NCBI GenBank assembly: GCA_042091695.1
Contig: JBELHA010000001.1
Location: 1 to 64,000 of the forward strand
Direction of reading: 5' to 3'
Length of the DNA stretch: 64,000 nt
Source: Flavicella sp042091695
GTDB lineage: Bacteria > Bacteroidota > Bacteroidia > Flavobacteriales > Flavobacteriaceae
The position numbers and the translations under genes are program-made. Of this stretch, positions 54,001 to 61,940 are shown in pieces (the stretch's first letter is position 1; each line of letters starts with the position of its first letter). Under the pieces are notes generated by a model that worked only from the letters and a program-made list of their open reading frames with translations, was not told the origin of the DNA and made no database searches.

Positions 54001-54466
54001 CTAAACTAGAATTGGTAACAGCATCTTGACTATTCCCTATCTGAACACCTCTAGCCAAGCTTCCTTGTGTATTGAGTCCTTCGAAGGGTTTGTATTCCTT
54101 GGCATTCTTCTTTCTTATTTTGAATAAATTTGTGGTATTGTTGTTTTCTACGATATATTTTTTATCAAAAACTTGGTAGGTTTTGGTCAGGAATTCTGGA
54201 TATGCGGTATATGTGATTTCTAGTTCATCATAGTTTTTGGCGTCGATGCTCAATAACGCTTTTTCGTAATCTACGGTATAATTACTTGCGGGAACTTCTG
54301 TAGATTTGTGTTTGACGATGAATCCAATAGGAGCGATACTAACAGGACTTATAGACAGGGTATCTTTGTCTGCTTTGAGAGTTACTTTTTTTGTACTCGT
54401 AAATCTTGTTTGTGCACTCGCTACAGAAACAAACAATAAAACACAAAGCAAAATAAATGTACGCAT
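51095..54466 (-). CDS. Large outer-membrane beta-barrel protein, 1123 residues, function unknown
   Basis: Exported (signal peptide MRTFILLCVLLFVSVASAQ). An N-terminal beta domain (about 25-130) precedes GSLARGVQIGNSQDA, IDGKLSNNVRVRASISDSN and FIELYSKKWGLKAGDI, a segment reminiscent of the amino-terminal barrel region of SprA-like proteins. Many aromatic-rich strands follow, and the C-terminus is LRALF. At 1123 residues it is far shorter than SprA (about 2400). I regard it as a conserved Bacteroidota outer-membrane barrel of unknown role. The -7 element three bases upstream suggests a leaderless transcript. Confidence 0.75.
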   Translation of the reverse strand: MRTFILLCVLLFVSVASAQTRFTSTKKVTLKADKDTLSISPVSIAPIGFIVKHKSTEVPASNYTVDYEKALLSIDAKNYDELEITYTAYPEFLTKTYQVFDKKYIVENNNTTNLFKIRKKNAKEYKPFEGLNTQGSLARGVQIGNSQDAVTNSSLDLQIDGKLSNNVRVRASISDSNIPIQNNGYSQQIQEFDRVFIELYSKKWGLKAGDINLSNKESHFLKFNKKVSGLSLDIHPKDDKDSQHFKASGALVRGRFARNQFNGIDGNQGPYQLNSPNGERFIVLLSGSETIYNNGRKLKRGAQHDYTIDYNTAQITFTTTFPISSSSRITAEFQYSDRNYTRFVSYNKAVHKDDKIEIAGYFYTESDAKNQPLQQELSETQKQTLSEAGDDASKMFAESAYPQEYDSAKILYAKIPTDTGTFFEFSQDSSKSLFAVSFSYVGTGKGAYIIKETTAIGKIFEYTGAQSGDYAPLSKLAAPDKLQIAVSTLKYNPNNKTNLQAEVAFSNKDQNLFSNKDDADNTGAATKIAWKQTYTDKKWLVQTEIDVDYLDADFKSIERIYNVEFNRDWNLQNPEGNQKFIQSKLKLSNKKNTTVSYGYQNLSFGSSFQGYKHLLQNKITTKNTKIRAAASFLKNNSTTENSLFNKTSMNIHHNLKKSWLQGFFNSENNQRTDKITQNISLLSQKQKSYGASLGVGDSTKVYLKVGAKWILNDSVRNEKLQRVAENNSYFIKSKLLQNKKAQVQLFAAYTEFKNYFTDNYSALNSRVTYAQKLWGNFVKWTTVYETAAGTSPKQEFSYIKTEPGQGYYTWIDYNENGIQEFEEFEIAKFSDQASYLRVALPSLGFVRVNKTLFSHSLHLNPSQWAQSTGFKKIAAQFSNQTYILVDTDTEKNSDKIQFNPFDTNNPKVRALKQTFRNAIYFRRGLQQHSTTYTYAHNKTKNNLGIGFIENENTLQQLMWQHKIAASWLLSLDGKAIETKNTTENFEDRSYQIDSKEFKPELTFKLKTNSNLAVNYEYKDKQDPSKTNVLQVQKLGATYQFSSLKKGALFIAYDRYQNSFSGIENTPLSYQMLEGLQVGKNSVWTLTAQKKLTAQLHLNINYTGRNSENNTTLHTGSIQLRALF

Positions 54467-54469
54467 CTA

Positions 54470-54477
54470 CAAATATA
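54470..54477 (-). promoter_or_regulatory. -7 promoter element of the large barrel gene
   Basis: TATATTTG on the minus strand matches TAnnTTTG and lies three bases upstream of the start codon at 54466, implying a start of transcription at or next to the ATG. No -33 box is evident. Confidence 0.45.
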
Positions 54478-54516
54478 ACGTCAAAAAAATTAAATTAGTG
54501 AGCATGGTTTGTAGAT

Positions 54517-55290
54517 TTAAGGTAGGTTTCTAAAAACATTCTTAGCATTCTCACTTGTTATTTCTGCAATTTCAGTAGCAGGTTTTTGATAGATTACTTC
54601 CAACTTTTCTAGCACATAGGTCAAGTAACTACTTTCATTTCTTTTGCCTCTATAAGGTTTAGGTGATAAGTAGGGTGCGTCGGTTTCCAGGACAATTTCA
54701 GAGAGTGGTATTTTGTTTAAAAATTGATCAATTTTTCCGTTTTTAAATGTAACAACACCTCCGATTCCTAATTTCATATTGTAGGAGAGGGCTTTTTTTG
54801 CCTGTTCGAGGTCTCCCGTAAAGCAGTGAAAAATTCCAAATAATTCCGGTCCTTTTTCTTCCTCTAAGATTTCAAACACTTCATCAAAAGCAGCACGACA
54901 ATGAATATTGATTGGCAGTTTTCTTTCTTTAGCCCATTGAATTTGAGTTCGAAATGCGTGTTGTTGTTCTTTTAGGTAGGTTTTGTCCCAATACAAATCG
55001 ATTCCTATTTCTCCGATGGCGTAAAAATGTCGTTTGTCGATCCATTCTTTCACCAATGCCAATTCTTCCGCTACGTTTTCTTTGACATAAGTTGGGTGTA
55101 AGCCCATCATCAAATAGATATTGTCAGGATATTTTTCTTCCAGATCAAACATTCTCTGTGTGTAGCTACTGTCAATAGCAGGGATGTAAAAACGGTCTAC
55201 GCCATTCGCTATGGCTCTTTGTACGACTTCATCTCTGTCATCTTCAAATTGAGAACTGTACAAATGTGTGTGAGTATCTATGATATTCAT
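54517..55290 (-). CDS. tatD: TatD family metal-dependent deoxyribonuclease/hydrolase
   Basis: A 257-residue TIM-barrel hydrolase. The metal ligands are visible: H7-x-H9 (DTHTHL), E94 (IGEIGIDLYWD), H in PINIHCRAA and in IFHCFTG, and the aspartate of LETDAPYL. TatD proteins are 3'-5' DNases, and some act as quality-control factors. I use the ATG at 55290; an alternative start 36 codons upstream gives an unrelated basic extension that crosses the divergent retropepsin-like gene. Confidence 0.93.
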   Translation of the reverse strand: MNIIDTHTHLYSSQFEDDRDEVVQRAIANGVDRFYIPAIDSSYTQRMFDLEEKYPDNIYLMMGLHPTYVKENVAEELALVKEWIDKRHFYAIGEIGIDLYWDKTYLKEQQHAFRTQIQWAKERKLPINIHCRAAFDEVFEILEEEKGPELFGIFHCFTGDLEQAKKALSYNMKLGIGGVVTFKNGKIDQFLNKIPLSEIVLETDAPYLSPKPYRGKRNESSYLTYVLEKLEVIYQKPATEIAEITSENAKNVFRNLP

Positions 55291-55352
55291 ATTGCTATGT
55301 TGAGGTGTATGATGGTTATTTTTAGAAGCTGTATGTTTTAAAAATAATCTCT

Positions 55353-55360
55353 TAAATTTG
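55353..55360 (+). promoter_or_regulatory. -7 promoter element of the retropepsin-like gene
   Basis: TAAATTTG, a perfect TAnnTTTG, 16 bases upstream of the ATG at 55377. Confidence 0.5.
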
Positions 55361-55376
55361 TGGCAAAAATACTCAA

Positions 55377-55814
55377 ATGGCAGGTTTAAAAAAAACAATG
55401 ATAAAAAAAGGATTTAAATGCATTCCTTTGGAGCTAACTGCAACACAGCATCTGGTTTTAGAAGTGCGTATAAACGGTTGTAAAGGACGTTTTATTCTTG
55501 ATACTGGAGCCTCTAACTCATGTGTTGGTTTTGAAGATGTCACTACTTTTGAGATGCAGACTGCAGCCACAGAAACAAAAGCCTCTGGTGCAGGTGCCGT
55601 AGGAATGGAAACCAAAAAATCAACAGGGAACAAGCTTAAAATTTCGAAGTGGAAAAGTAAAAATCAGACTTTGGTTGTTTTTGATATGTCTCACGTAAAT
55701 GCTGCCTTACAAGAACACAAGGTGGCAAAGATACACGGAATTATAGGCGCAGATATCTTATTAAAGCACAAGGCATTTATAGATTACAACAAACGCGTAT
55801 TGTATTTGAAATAG
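55377..55814 (+). CDS. Small retropepsin-like aspartic protease family protein
   Basis: A 145-residue clan AA protein: catalytic-type DTGAS at 42-46 preceded by GRFIL, and a second structural block GIIGADILL at 121-129, the pattern of single-domain retropepsin-like proteases that work as dimers. No signal peptide or membrane helix, so cytoplasmic. It is divergent from tatD and its stop codon directly abuts the end of the ArsC-like gene. Substrate unknown. Confidence 0.85.
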   Translation: MAGLKKTMIKKGFKCIPLELTATQHLVLEVRINGCKGRFILDTGASNSCVGFEDVTTFEMQTAATETKASGAGAVGMETKKSTGNKLKISKWKSKNQTLVVFDMSHVNAALQEHKVAKIHGIIGADILLKHKAFIDYNKRVLYLK

Positions 55815-56165
55815 TTAGTTTTCCAAGGCTTGCTTGAGAGCTTCGATGTTTTTCTTACTGTTCCCGATAAATATAGTGTCCTCTAACACTGCAACGGGAC
55901 GCTTCAAAAAGGTATAGTGTTCTAATAGTAATTTTTTATAATCTTCTTCTTGCAACCCCATTTCTTTTAAACCACGTTCTTTGTATAGTTTAGCCCTTTT
56001 ATTGAAAAGTGCTTCGTAACTATTACTTAAGCTATATAGCGTAGCTAGTTGTGATTCATTTATAGGGTTTTCTTTGAGTTCCTGCATTTCTAAACCATCC
56101 GTAGGGATTTCTTTTAAAATTCTTTTACAAGTATCACAGGTTTTTAGGTAGAATATTTTTTTCAT
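55815..56165 (-). CDS. ArsC/Spx family thioredoxin-fold protein
   Basis: A 116-residue ArsC-family protein with C10-x-x-C13 (KTCDTCKR) near the N-terminus and FLKRPVAV in the C-terminal half. Family members include arsenate reductases, Spx regulators and YffB-like proteins. The CxxC pattern and isolation from ars genes argue against a dedicated arsenate reductase; a redox or regulatory role is possible. It is convergent with the retropepsin-like gene with no bases between them. Confidence 0.85.
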   Translation of the reverse strand: MKKIFYLKTCDTCKRILKEIPTDGLEMQELKENPINESQLATLYSLSNSYEALFNKRAKLYKERGLKEMGLQEEDYKKLLLEHYTFLKRPVAVLEDTIFIGNSKKNIEALKQALEN

Positions 56166-56259
56166 GAAGTTTTACTTTTTACTCCTCAAAAATAAGGTGT
56201 TTTTTTAAAATAAATTTCAATACTTTTATAAAAAAAATAATCTTAAACCTTACACTTTT

Positions 56260-56718
56260 ATGCATCACCATTTTGAAAATTTACGTAAATCCCGATTGTT
56301 GCAATTAAAAGTAATTGACGGTCTCAGTATTGAGCAATTGAATACAATTCCGTCAGGTTTTAAAAACAATATCGTCTGGAATATTGCACATTTGGTGGTG
56401 ACACATCAGTTACTTTGTTACAAAAATTCAGGGGTGCCATCTAAGGTTTCTGAGGAGATGATTGCGCAGTACAAAAAAGGGACTGTTCCTAATGGCCCTA
56501 TTACTTCAGAGGCTTTTGATGAAATCAAGTCTCTTTTTATAAGCTTGGTTTCTCAATTCGAATCCGATTATAAATCAGGTCTTTTTAAGACATATACTCC
56601 TTATACAACAAGTGTCGATATTACGCTTATAGATATTGACACAGCAATTGATTTCAATGCTTTTCACGAAGGGATTCATTTAGGAGTCCTGTTGGCTTTG
56701 CGCAAACTAGTCAGATAA
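56260..56718 (+). CDS. DinB family protein
   Basis: A 152-residue four-helix DinB-superfamily protein. The metal histidines are H44 (WNIAHLVVTH), H136 and H140 (FHEGIHLG). Members are often thiol-dependent S-transferases (for example bacillithiol or mycothiol transferases) or of unknown function. The presence of a bacilliredoxin elsewhere in the window fits the first option but does not prove it. Single gene; convergent with the Ig-like lipoprotein. Confidence 0.87.
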   Translation: MHHHFENLRKSRLLQLKVIDGLSIEQLNTIPSGFKNNIVWNIAHLVVTHQLLCYKNSGVPSKVSEEMIAQYKKGTVPNGPITSEAFDEIKSLFISLVSQFESDYKSGLFKTYTPYTTSVDITLIDIDTAIDFNAFHEGIHLGVLLALRKLVR

Positions 56719-56734
56719 AATATTCTAGTTGTTT

Positions 56735-58345
56735 TTAGAAAGAAATAGCATCTATGTCGATTACTTCGTTGATGGTCCAGTTGGCTTTTAATTTCATCTC
56801 AAGAGGGTAGTAGTGGATTTTTTCTGGCTGTGTTTTATTTAGAAAATCTCCAGTGTCCCAGCGGTTGTTTTTGTTTTTGTCTACAATGATTCTCAAGAAA
56901 TAGGAGGCAGGATTTAGGTCGTTATAAACTATCTTTTCACTCTTGTCTATCGCCTTTTGTGTTACAAGTTCACCTTTTTGTTCAAGTAAGTCGATGAGGA
57001 TATTCCTTTTTTTATCGTTCTTAAATTGCAATTCTAGAATACCGTAAGTTTCGATGTCCCTCGTTTTTATTTTGTATTGTAAGGTGTCATTTATTTTTCC
57101 AAACATTCCTTTAACGGCCTTGGGTAGCAAGTCAAATTGATAAGTGTTGTTGCGCGTTCTATCGAACTCGAAACTCAGCTTGGTTTTTGATGCGTCCAAA
57201 ATAGCTTTAAAAGGCACCTCTAAAGTATCTTTGTCTGTCATGATTATTTTAGAAGTGTCCAAGGTTAGCATTGGTAGGTTGCTTTCTATGTAAAAAGTAT
57301 CGCGAGGGTCTAAAGTATTTTTAATACCTGCTTTTAAGGACAGAGAGTCTTTTTTGCCAGTTCTCAACATTACGGTATGTTCTTCTTTCCAAGTACCTTT
57401 GCTCAGTTTGAATTGTAAGGAGTCAACATCAAAAGGAGTAAACCAATAGTTTAAGGTGTCTTTTTCTTTTTCTTTTTGAATGATGGATTGAAATCCTTCA
57501 GGAGTTGGAGTGAGCAGTTCAATAGCCAATCCATCTACCGCTCCTTTATAGCCGAAAATAATCTTTCCTACTTTTTTTTCAATCGGTCTTTTGACCATTA
57601 ACTTTGGGGTTTCTTTGAATAAAGAGAGTACAAAGTTAGTGTCTGTTGGAATAGTTATGGGTTCGTTTAGAAATCCAATTTTATCGTCATAAGGGTCAAA
57701 ACGATTGTTGCTATTTTTATCCTTTAAAGCAAGCAATTGGTATTTTCCAGCCTTTATATTGCTGATGTCAAAGAGAATACTGTCTAGTGTGTTGGCCAGG
57801 TAGGTAGGCGTTTCTTTATAAATAATAGAGTCAGTGTAGGATTCATTTATCTCATAGAGTAATACTGCTATATTGTCAGAAGTTTCTTTTTCGAACGCGT
57901 CTTTTACACGTCCTTCAATTTGCAGTGAGTCAACATAAGATCCTGTAGAAAAAACATATTTGAATGCTCCTAGTTGATTGCCTTCATTGTTGTCTACAAT
58001 ACTATTTCCAAAATTTATAGAATAGGTTGTGTTTGGTCTGAGTGTGTCTGTTATTTTTATCAGTACTGTTTTACTAGCTGTTCCAATTGGAGTGATTTCA
58101 GGAGTGTTTTTTAAAGGGGGAGAAATGATTAGTTGTTTGTTCAGATTCTTGAATTTCACATATTCATCGAATTGTAATTTTATCTTTTTTTCGTTGAAGT
58201 TAATACTTTCATAGGGAGGATAAGCAGTTACCATTACAGGAGATAAGGTGTCTTTTGGTCCTCCATTGGGCCTGCCTTTTCTAGCGCAATTTACAGTAGA
58301 AAAAAGAACGACAGCTGTTAAAAAAGAGTAGAATAAGGCTTTCAC
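56735..58345 (-). CDS. Ig-like (Big_5/SbsA-type) domain lipoprotein
   Basis: A 536-residue envelope protein. The signal ends near STVNC, with C20 the likely lipidated residue, though the lipobox is loose. An N-terminal bacterial Ig-like Big_5 domain (about 33-133: PVMVTAYPPYESINF, IKLQFDEYV, TLRPNTTYSINFG) is followed by beta-rich domains with calcium-like acidic repeats such as KDKNSNNRFDPYDD and DKNKNNRWDTGD. Similar Bacteroidota proteins are of unknown function. It is a leftward single gene between dinB-like and comF. Confidence 0.85.
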   Translation of the reverse strand: MKALFYSFLTAVVLFSTVNCARKGRPNGGPKDTLSPVMVTAYPPYESINFNEKKIKLQFDEYVKFKNLNKQLIISPPLKNTPEITPIGTASKTVLIKITDTLRPNTTYSINFGNSIVDNNEGNQLGAFKYVFSTGSYVDSLQIEGRVKDAFEKETSDNIAVLLYEINESYTDSIIYKETPTYLANTLDSILFDISNIKAGKYQLLALKDKNSNNRFDPYDDKIGFLNEPITIPTDTNFVLSLFKETPKLMVKRPIEKKVGKIIFGYKGAVDGLAIELLTPTPEGFQSIIQKEKEKDTLNYWFTPFDVDSLQFKLSKGTWKEEHTVMLRTGKKDSLSLKAGIKNTLDPRDTFYIESNLPMLTLDTSKIIMTDKDTLEVPFKAILDASKTKLSFEFDRTRNNTYQFDLLPKAVKGMFGKINDTLQYKIKTRDIETYGILELQFKNDKKRNILIDLLEQKGELVTQKAIDKSEKIVYNDLNPASYFLRIIVDKNKNNRWDTGDFLNKTQPEKIHYYPLEMKLKANWTINEVIDIDAISF

Positions 58346-58441
58346 AAGTTTTTATTTTTGTTTGATGTTGCAAAGTAACAAATATTTAAGCGAAGCATTT
58401 GTTTTGCAAGCAAAGAATTCTTTCTTGTAGGTTCATTTTCT

Positions 58442-59131
58442 CTATTCGACATGCGCAATGCAGGCAATACTAATTTGAATATTTTCTATTTTTAATAATT
58501 CAAGTGAACATGCCTCCAGGGTTGCTCCTGTAGTTACAACATCATCTATCAATAATAGATGTTGGTTTTTTAGTAAGTCATAGTCTGTAATTGTAAAAGC
58601 ATTTACGGTATTTCCCCACCTTTCATGAGGGTCTTTTTTTGTTTGAGTTGGGGCAATTTTATTTCTAATTAATACATTTTCTCTAAAGGGTATACACATC
58701 TTTGCTGCGAGTGTTTTACCGAATTTAGTCAGCTGGTTGTACCCTCTTTTTTTTTCTTTTTTTTGGTGTAGTGGTACTGGTATAATACATTGTATAACAT
58801 TCATTTTTTTGTTTTTAGATAGTTTATCTCCCAACAGCAAGCCTAAGAAAACGCCTATATTTTCGTTGTTTCTATATTTTAAATGATGGATTAATTTTTG
58901 AGCCATTCCTTTTTTTTGAAATAACAATAAAGAGCAGGCGTATTGCAATGGAATTCTTCCGTAGAATTTTTTTTTTAATGTGTTCTCAGTACAACCGTAA
59001 AATTCAGAATAGGGTAGTTTATATCTGCAATACACACACAAAAGATATTCATATTCAACCAAATGCTTGTCACAACCGCAGCAGATTTCAGGGTACAGTA
59101 TATTAGCGATGTATTTAAAAAATTTAACCAT
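58442..59131 (-). CDS. comF: ComF family protein
   Basis: A 229-residue ComF-like protein: an N-terminal zinc ribbon (C17, C18, C20 with C32 and C35) and a type I phosphoribosyltransferase domain with LLLIDDVVTTGAT (192-204). ComF/GntX proteins act in DNA uptake during natural transformation in some bacteria; here the role is unproven. It is leftward, divergent from the coiled-coil membrane protein. Confidence 0.9.
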   Translation of the reverse strand: MVKFFKYIANILYPEICCGCDKHLVEYEYLLCVYCRYKLPYSEFYGCTENTLKKKFYGRIPLQYACSLLLFQKKGMAQKLIHHLKYRNNENIGVFLGLLLGDKLSKNKKMNVIQCIIPVPLHQKKEKKRGYNQLTKFGKTLAAKMCIPFRENVLIRNKIAPTQTKKDPHERWGNTVNAFTITDYDLLKNQHLLLIDDVVTTGATLEACSLELLKIENIQISIACIAHVE

Positions 59132-59197
59132 TTTTTTAACTAAAATTAGCTTAAAAAAGTCAGTATTTAAGGTGTTTTTATGGTTTAGACAACAGTA

Positions 59198-59231
59198 TTT
59201 GTCGACGGTATGCTATTTAATCTTATTTTTG
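59198..59231 (+). promoter_or_regulatory. Promoter of the coiled-coil membrane protein gene
   Basis: TTTG at 59198-59201 and TATTTTTG at 59224-59231, spaced by 22 bases, fit the Bacteroidota promoter. The start codon is 38 bases downstream. Confidence 0.55.
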
Positions 59232-59269
59232 TTTCTAATATTCAAAAAAAAACAAAGAAAATTACAAAA

Positions 59270-60172
59270 ATGGAAAATAAAAAGCCTACGAAATCGAACA
59301 AGTCAATTGTTATCGTATTTGCAGTTTTACTTGCTGCTGCTATTGGTTACAGTGTGTATTCTTATATAGACAGTACAGCAAAAGAGACACAGTTATTGGC
59401 GGAGAAAGCTGCTGTTACAAAAAAATTAGACGCACTTATAGTGCAATACGAGAAAAAAATCGCTGAAAGTAACTCGCTTGAAACAGAGTTAGTTGCTGCA
59501 AGAGCGAATATTATAGCTTACAGAGATTCATTGACTAGTGAAAAAAAGACCAGCTACTTGACAATCAAACGTTATAGAAGTAAAGTCTATAAGTTGGAAA
59601 AGCAGAACAAAGCGTTGTTTGCTAAAATCGATGCATTGACAGCTAGCAATGAGGTATTAAATAAAGAAATTACAGTTGCTAAGGATTCTATTACACAAAT
59701 GAACGTTGAGAATATAGCTTTGACAAACAACAACGAAATTTTAAAAGCAAAAGTAGCCATTGGAGCTAAGTTGTCTGTAGACAATTTAAAAGCAGTTGCG
59801 ATGAAGAAATCAAGTTCAGGATTGTCTGAAACAACAAAATACAAGAGTACAGATGCTTTTAGAGTTTCTTACAAAATCAAAAAGAATGAATTGACGACTC
59901 CAGGAGAAAAGATAGCTTATTTGGTGGTGAAAAATCCAGAAGGTGCTGTTGTGACACCAAAAGGTAGGTTTGATCGTAATGGAAAAGAGAATTTTTACTC
60001 TGCGACTTCCAATGTAAATTACCAGAATAAAGAAACTGAAGTAATTTTTATAACAGATGTAGAAAAAGGCGATAGGATGAAAGGTGCTTACACTTTTCAA
60101 GTATATCTTGAAGGAGCACCTGTTGGGAAAACGGTAGTACTCTTAAGAGGTTCTTTCCTAGGGATTTTTTAA
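59270..60172 (+). CDS. Single-pass membrane protein with long coiled coil
   Basis: A 300-residue protein with one N-terminal membrane helix (about 13-30: SIVIVFAVLLAAAIGYSV), a heptad-rich coiled coil (about 38-165) and a C-terminal beta-rich domain (about 190-298) containing TPGEKIAYLVVKNPEG and GAYTFQVYLEG. I start at the ATG at 59270; an upstream reading from 59210 overlaps the promoter. The layout suggests a periplasmic coiled coil anchored in the inner membrane. I do not recognise the family; function unknown. Confidence 0.78.
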   Translation: MENKKPTKSNKSIVIVFAVLLAAAIGYSVYSYIDSTAKETQLLAEKAAVTKKLDALIVQYEKKIAESNSLETELVAARANIIAYRDSLTSEKKTSYLTIKRYRSKVYKLEKQNKALFAKIDALTASNEVLNKEITVAKDSITQMNVENIALTNNNEILKAKVAIGAKLSVDNLKAVAMKKSSSGLSETTKYKSTDAFRVSYKIKKNELTTPGEKIAYLVVKNPEGAVVTPKGRFDRNGKENFYSATSNVNYQNKETEVIFITDVEKGDRMKGAYTFQVYLEGAPVGKTVVLLRGSFLGIF

Positions 60173-60185
60173 ATAGCATCTACAA

Positions 60186-60228
60186 ACACAAAAAAGGCGT
60201 GACTTTTGTCTCGCCTTTTTTGTGTTTT
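60186..60228 (+). terminator. Intrinsic terminator
   Basis: Perfect 14-bp stem (60186-60199 with 60212-60225, core AAAAAAGGCG) and 12-base loop followed by Ts, 13 bases after the stop codon of the coiled-coil gene. Confidence 0.92.
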
Positions 60229-60314
60229 AAAAAAGGGTGCGCTGTTTTTTTTGAGCCGTTTGCACTCTAACTCAATAAGAGAAAAAAAATTAGTTAGAAA
60301 CATAAAGAAATACT

Positions 60315-60322
60315 TATTTTTG
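60315..60322 (+). promoter_or_regulatory. -7 promoter element of glyS
   Basis: TATTTTTG, a perfect TAnnTTTG, ends four bases before the ATG. TTAG at 60294-60297 could be a weak -33 box (17-base spacer). The message would be nearly leaderless. Confidence 0.55.
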
Positions 60323-60326
60323 CAGC

Positions 60327-61868
60327 ATGGCAAAGCAAGAAGATCAATTTAAAAAGGTAGTTTCACACGCAAAAGAATACGGATACGTATTTCAATCAAG
60401 TGAGATATATGACGGTTTGAGTGCAGTATACGATTACGCACAAAACGGTGTTGAATTAAAGAAAAACATAAGAGAATACTGGTGGAAATCCATGGTTCAA
60501 ATGCACGACAATATCGTGGGCTTAGACGCTGCGATTTTCATGCACCCAACCACATGGAAAGCTTCTGGACACGTAGATGCGTTTAACGACCCACTAATCG
60601 ATAATAAGGACTCTAAGAAACGTTACAGAGCGGATGTTTTGATTGAAGACTATGTTGGTAAATTAGATGCTAAAATTGAAAAAGAGGTCGCCAAAGCAAA
60701 AAAACGTTTTGGAGAAGCTTTCGATAAGGCTGAATTTTTAGCGACAAACAACCGTGTTTTAGGTTACAAAGAAAAAGGTGACGCTATTCTTAAAAGGATG
60801 GGGCAGTCCTTAGAAAAAGAAGATTTAGTAGATGTTAAAGCATTGATTGAAGAGTTGGAAATTGCTTGTCCTTTATCAGGTTCTAAAAACTGGACAGAGG
60901 TAAAACAGTTCAACTTAATGTTCGGGACTAAGTTGGGAGCCTCTGCAGATTCTGCAATGGATTTGTATTTACGACCAGAGACGGCACAAGGAATCTTTGT
61001 GAATTTTTTGAATGTTCAGAAAACAGGAAGGATGAAAATTCCTTTTGGTATTGCTCAAACAGGAAAAGCATTTAGAAATGAAATTGTTGCACGTCAGTTT
61101 ATCTTTAGAATGCGTGAATTCGAGCAGATGGAAATGCAATTCTTTGTGCGTCCTGGTACGCAAAAAGAATGGTATGAGCAGTGGAAGGAAACACGATTAA
61201 AATGGCACCTTTCATTGGGTCTTGGGGAAGACAATTATCGTTTTCACGATCATGATAAATTAGCGCACTATGCGGATGCAGCTGCAGATATTGAATTTAG
61301 ATTTCCTTTTGGATTCAAAGAGTTAGAAGGTATTCATTCGCGGACAGACTTTGACTTGAAGGCGCATGAAACACATTCAGGGAAGAAAATAAATTATTTC
61401 GATCCAGAATTGGGAGAGAGTTATACCCCTTATGTGGTTGAAACTTCGGTAGGATTGGATCGTTTGTTTTTGGCTGTTTTCTCAAATTCACTTCAAGAAG
61501 AGGCTTTGGAAAATGGAACATCTAGAACAGTACTCAAGCTACCTGCAGTTTTAGCACCAACAAAAGCAGCTATTTTCCCATTGGTAAAGAAAGATGGACT
61601 GCCTGAATTGGCCAAAGAAATTGTAGCTGCCTTAAAGTTTGATTTCAACGTTATATATGACGAGAAAGACGCTGTCGGTAAAAGGTATAGAAGACAAGAT
61701 GCAGCGGGTACGCCATTTTGTATTACAGTAGATCACGATAGTTTGAAAGATCAAACAGTCACGATCAGACATAGAGATACTATGGAGCAACAAAGAGTTG
61801 CTATAGCAGATTTAAAAACATTGATAAATGATGAAGTAAGTATGTCTTCATGGTTACAAAAATCGTAG
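60327..61868 (+). CDS. glyS: Glycyl-tRNA synthetase (dimeric class II)
   Basis: Charges tRNA-Gly. The 513-residue protein is the single-chain alpha2 type (GlyQS), not the alpha2beta2 form. Class II core features are visible: YLRPETAQGIFVNF, FRNEIVARQFIFRMREFEQMEMQ (motif 2 region), VETSVGLDRL (motif 3 region), and a C-terminal anticodon-binding domain (about 405-510). It is a single-gene unit between two strong terminators. Confidence 0.96.
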   Translation: MAKQEDQFKKVVSHAKEYGYVFQSSEIYDGLSAVYDYAQNGVELKKNIREYWWKSMVQMHDNIVGLDAAIFMHPTTWKASGHVDAFNDPLIDNKDSKKRYRADVLIEDYVGKLDAKIEKEVAKAKKRFGEAFDKAEFLATNNRVLGYKEKGDAILKRMGQSLEKEDLVDVKALIEELEIACPLSGSKNWTEVKQFNLMFGTKLGASADSAMDLYLRPETAQGIFVNFLNVQKTGRMKIPFGIAQTGKAFRNEIVARQFIFRMREFEQMEMQFFVRPGTQKEWYEQWKETRLKWHLSLGLGEDNYRFHDHDKLAHYADAAADIEFRFPFGFKELEGIHSRTDFDLKAHETHSGKKINYFDPELGESYTPYVVETSVGLDRLFLAVFSNSLQEEALENGTSRTVLKLPAVLAPTKAAIFPLVKKDGLPELAKEIVAALKFDFNVIYDEKDAVGKRYRRQDAAGTPFCITVDHDSLKDQTVTIRHRDTMEQQRVAIADLKTLINDEVSMSSWLQKS

Positions 61869-61892
61869 AAAATCACACATTTTAATGTGTTC

Positions 61893-61927
61893 AAAACCCC
61901 AAACACCTTGTTTGGGGTTTTTGTTTT
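61893..61927. terminator. Bidirectional intrinsic terminator
   Basis: Perfect 12-bp stem (61893-61904 with 61910-61921, AAAACCCCAAAC and complement), 5-base loop and T run, between glyS and the convergent DUF6427-like gene. Confidence 0.93.
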
Positions 61928-61940
61928 ATAAGTGTGGTCT

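Noticed and set aside
61874..61890. Short palindrome ACACATTTTAATGTGT-like after glyS
   Set aside because: Weak AT-rich stem without its own T run; the strong terminator at 61893-61927 explains termination here.
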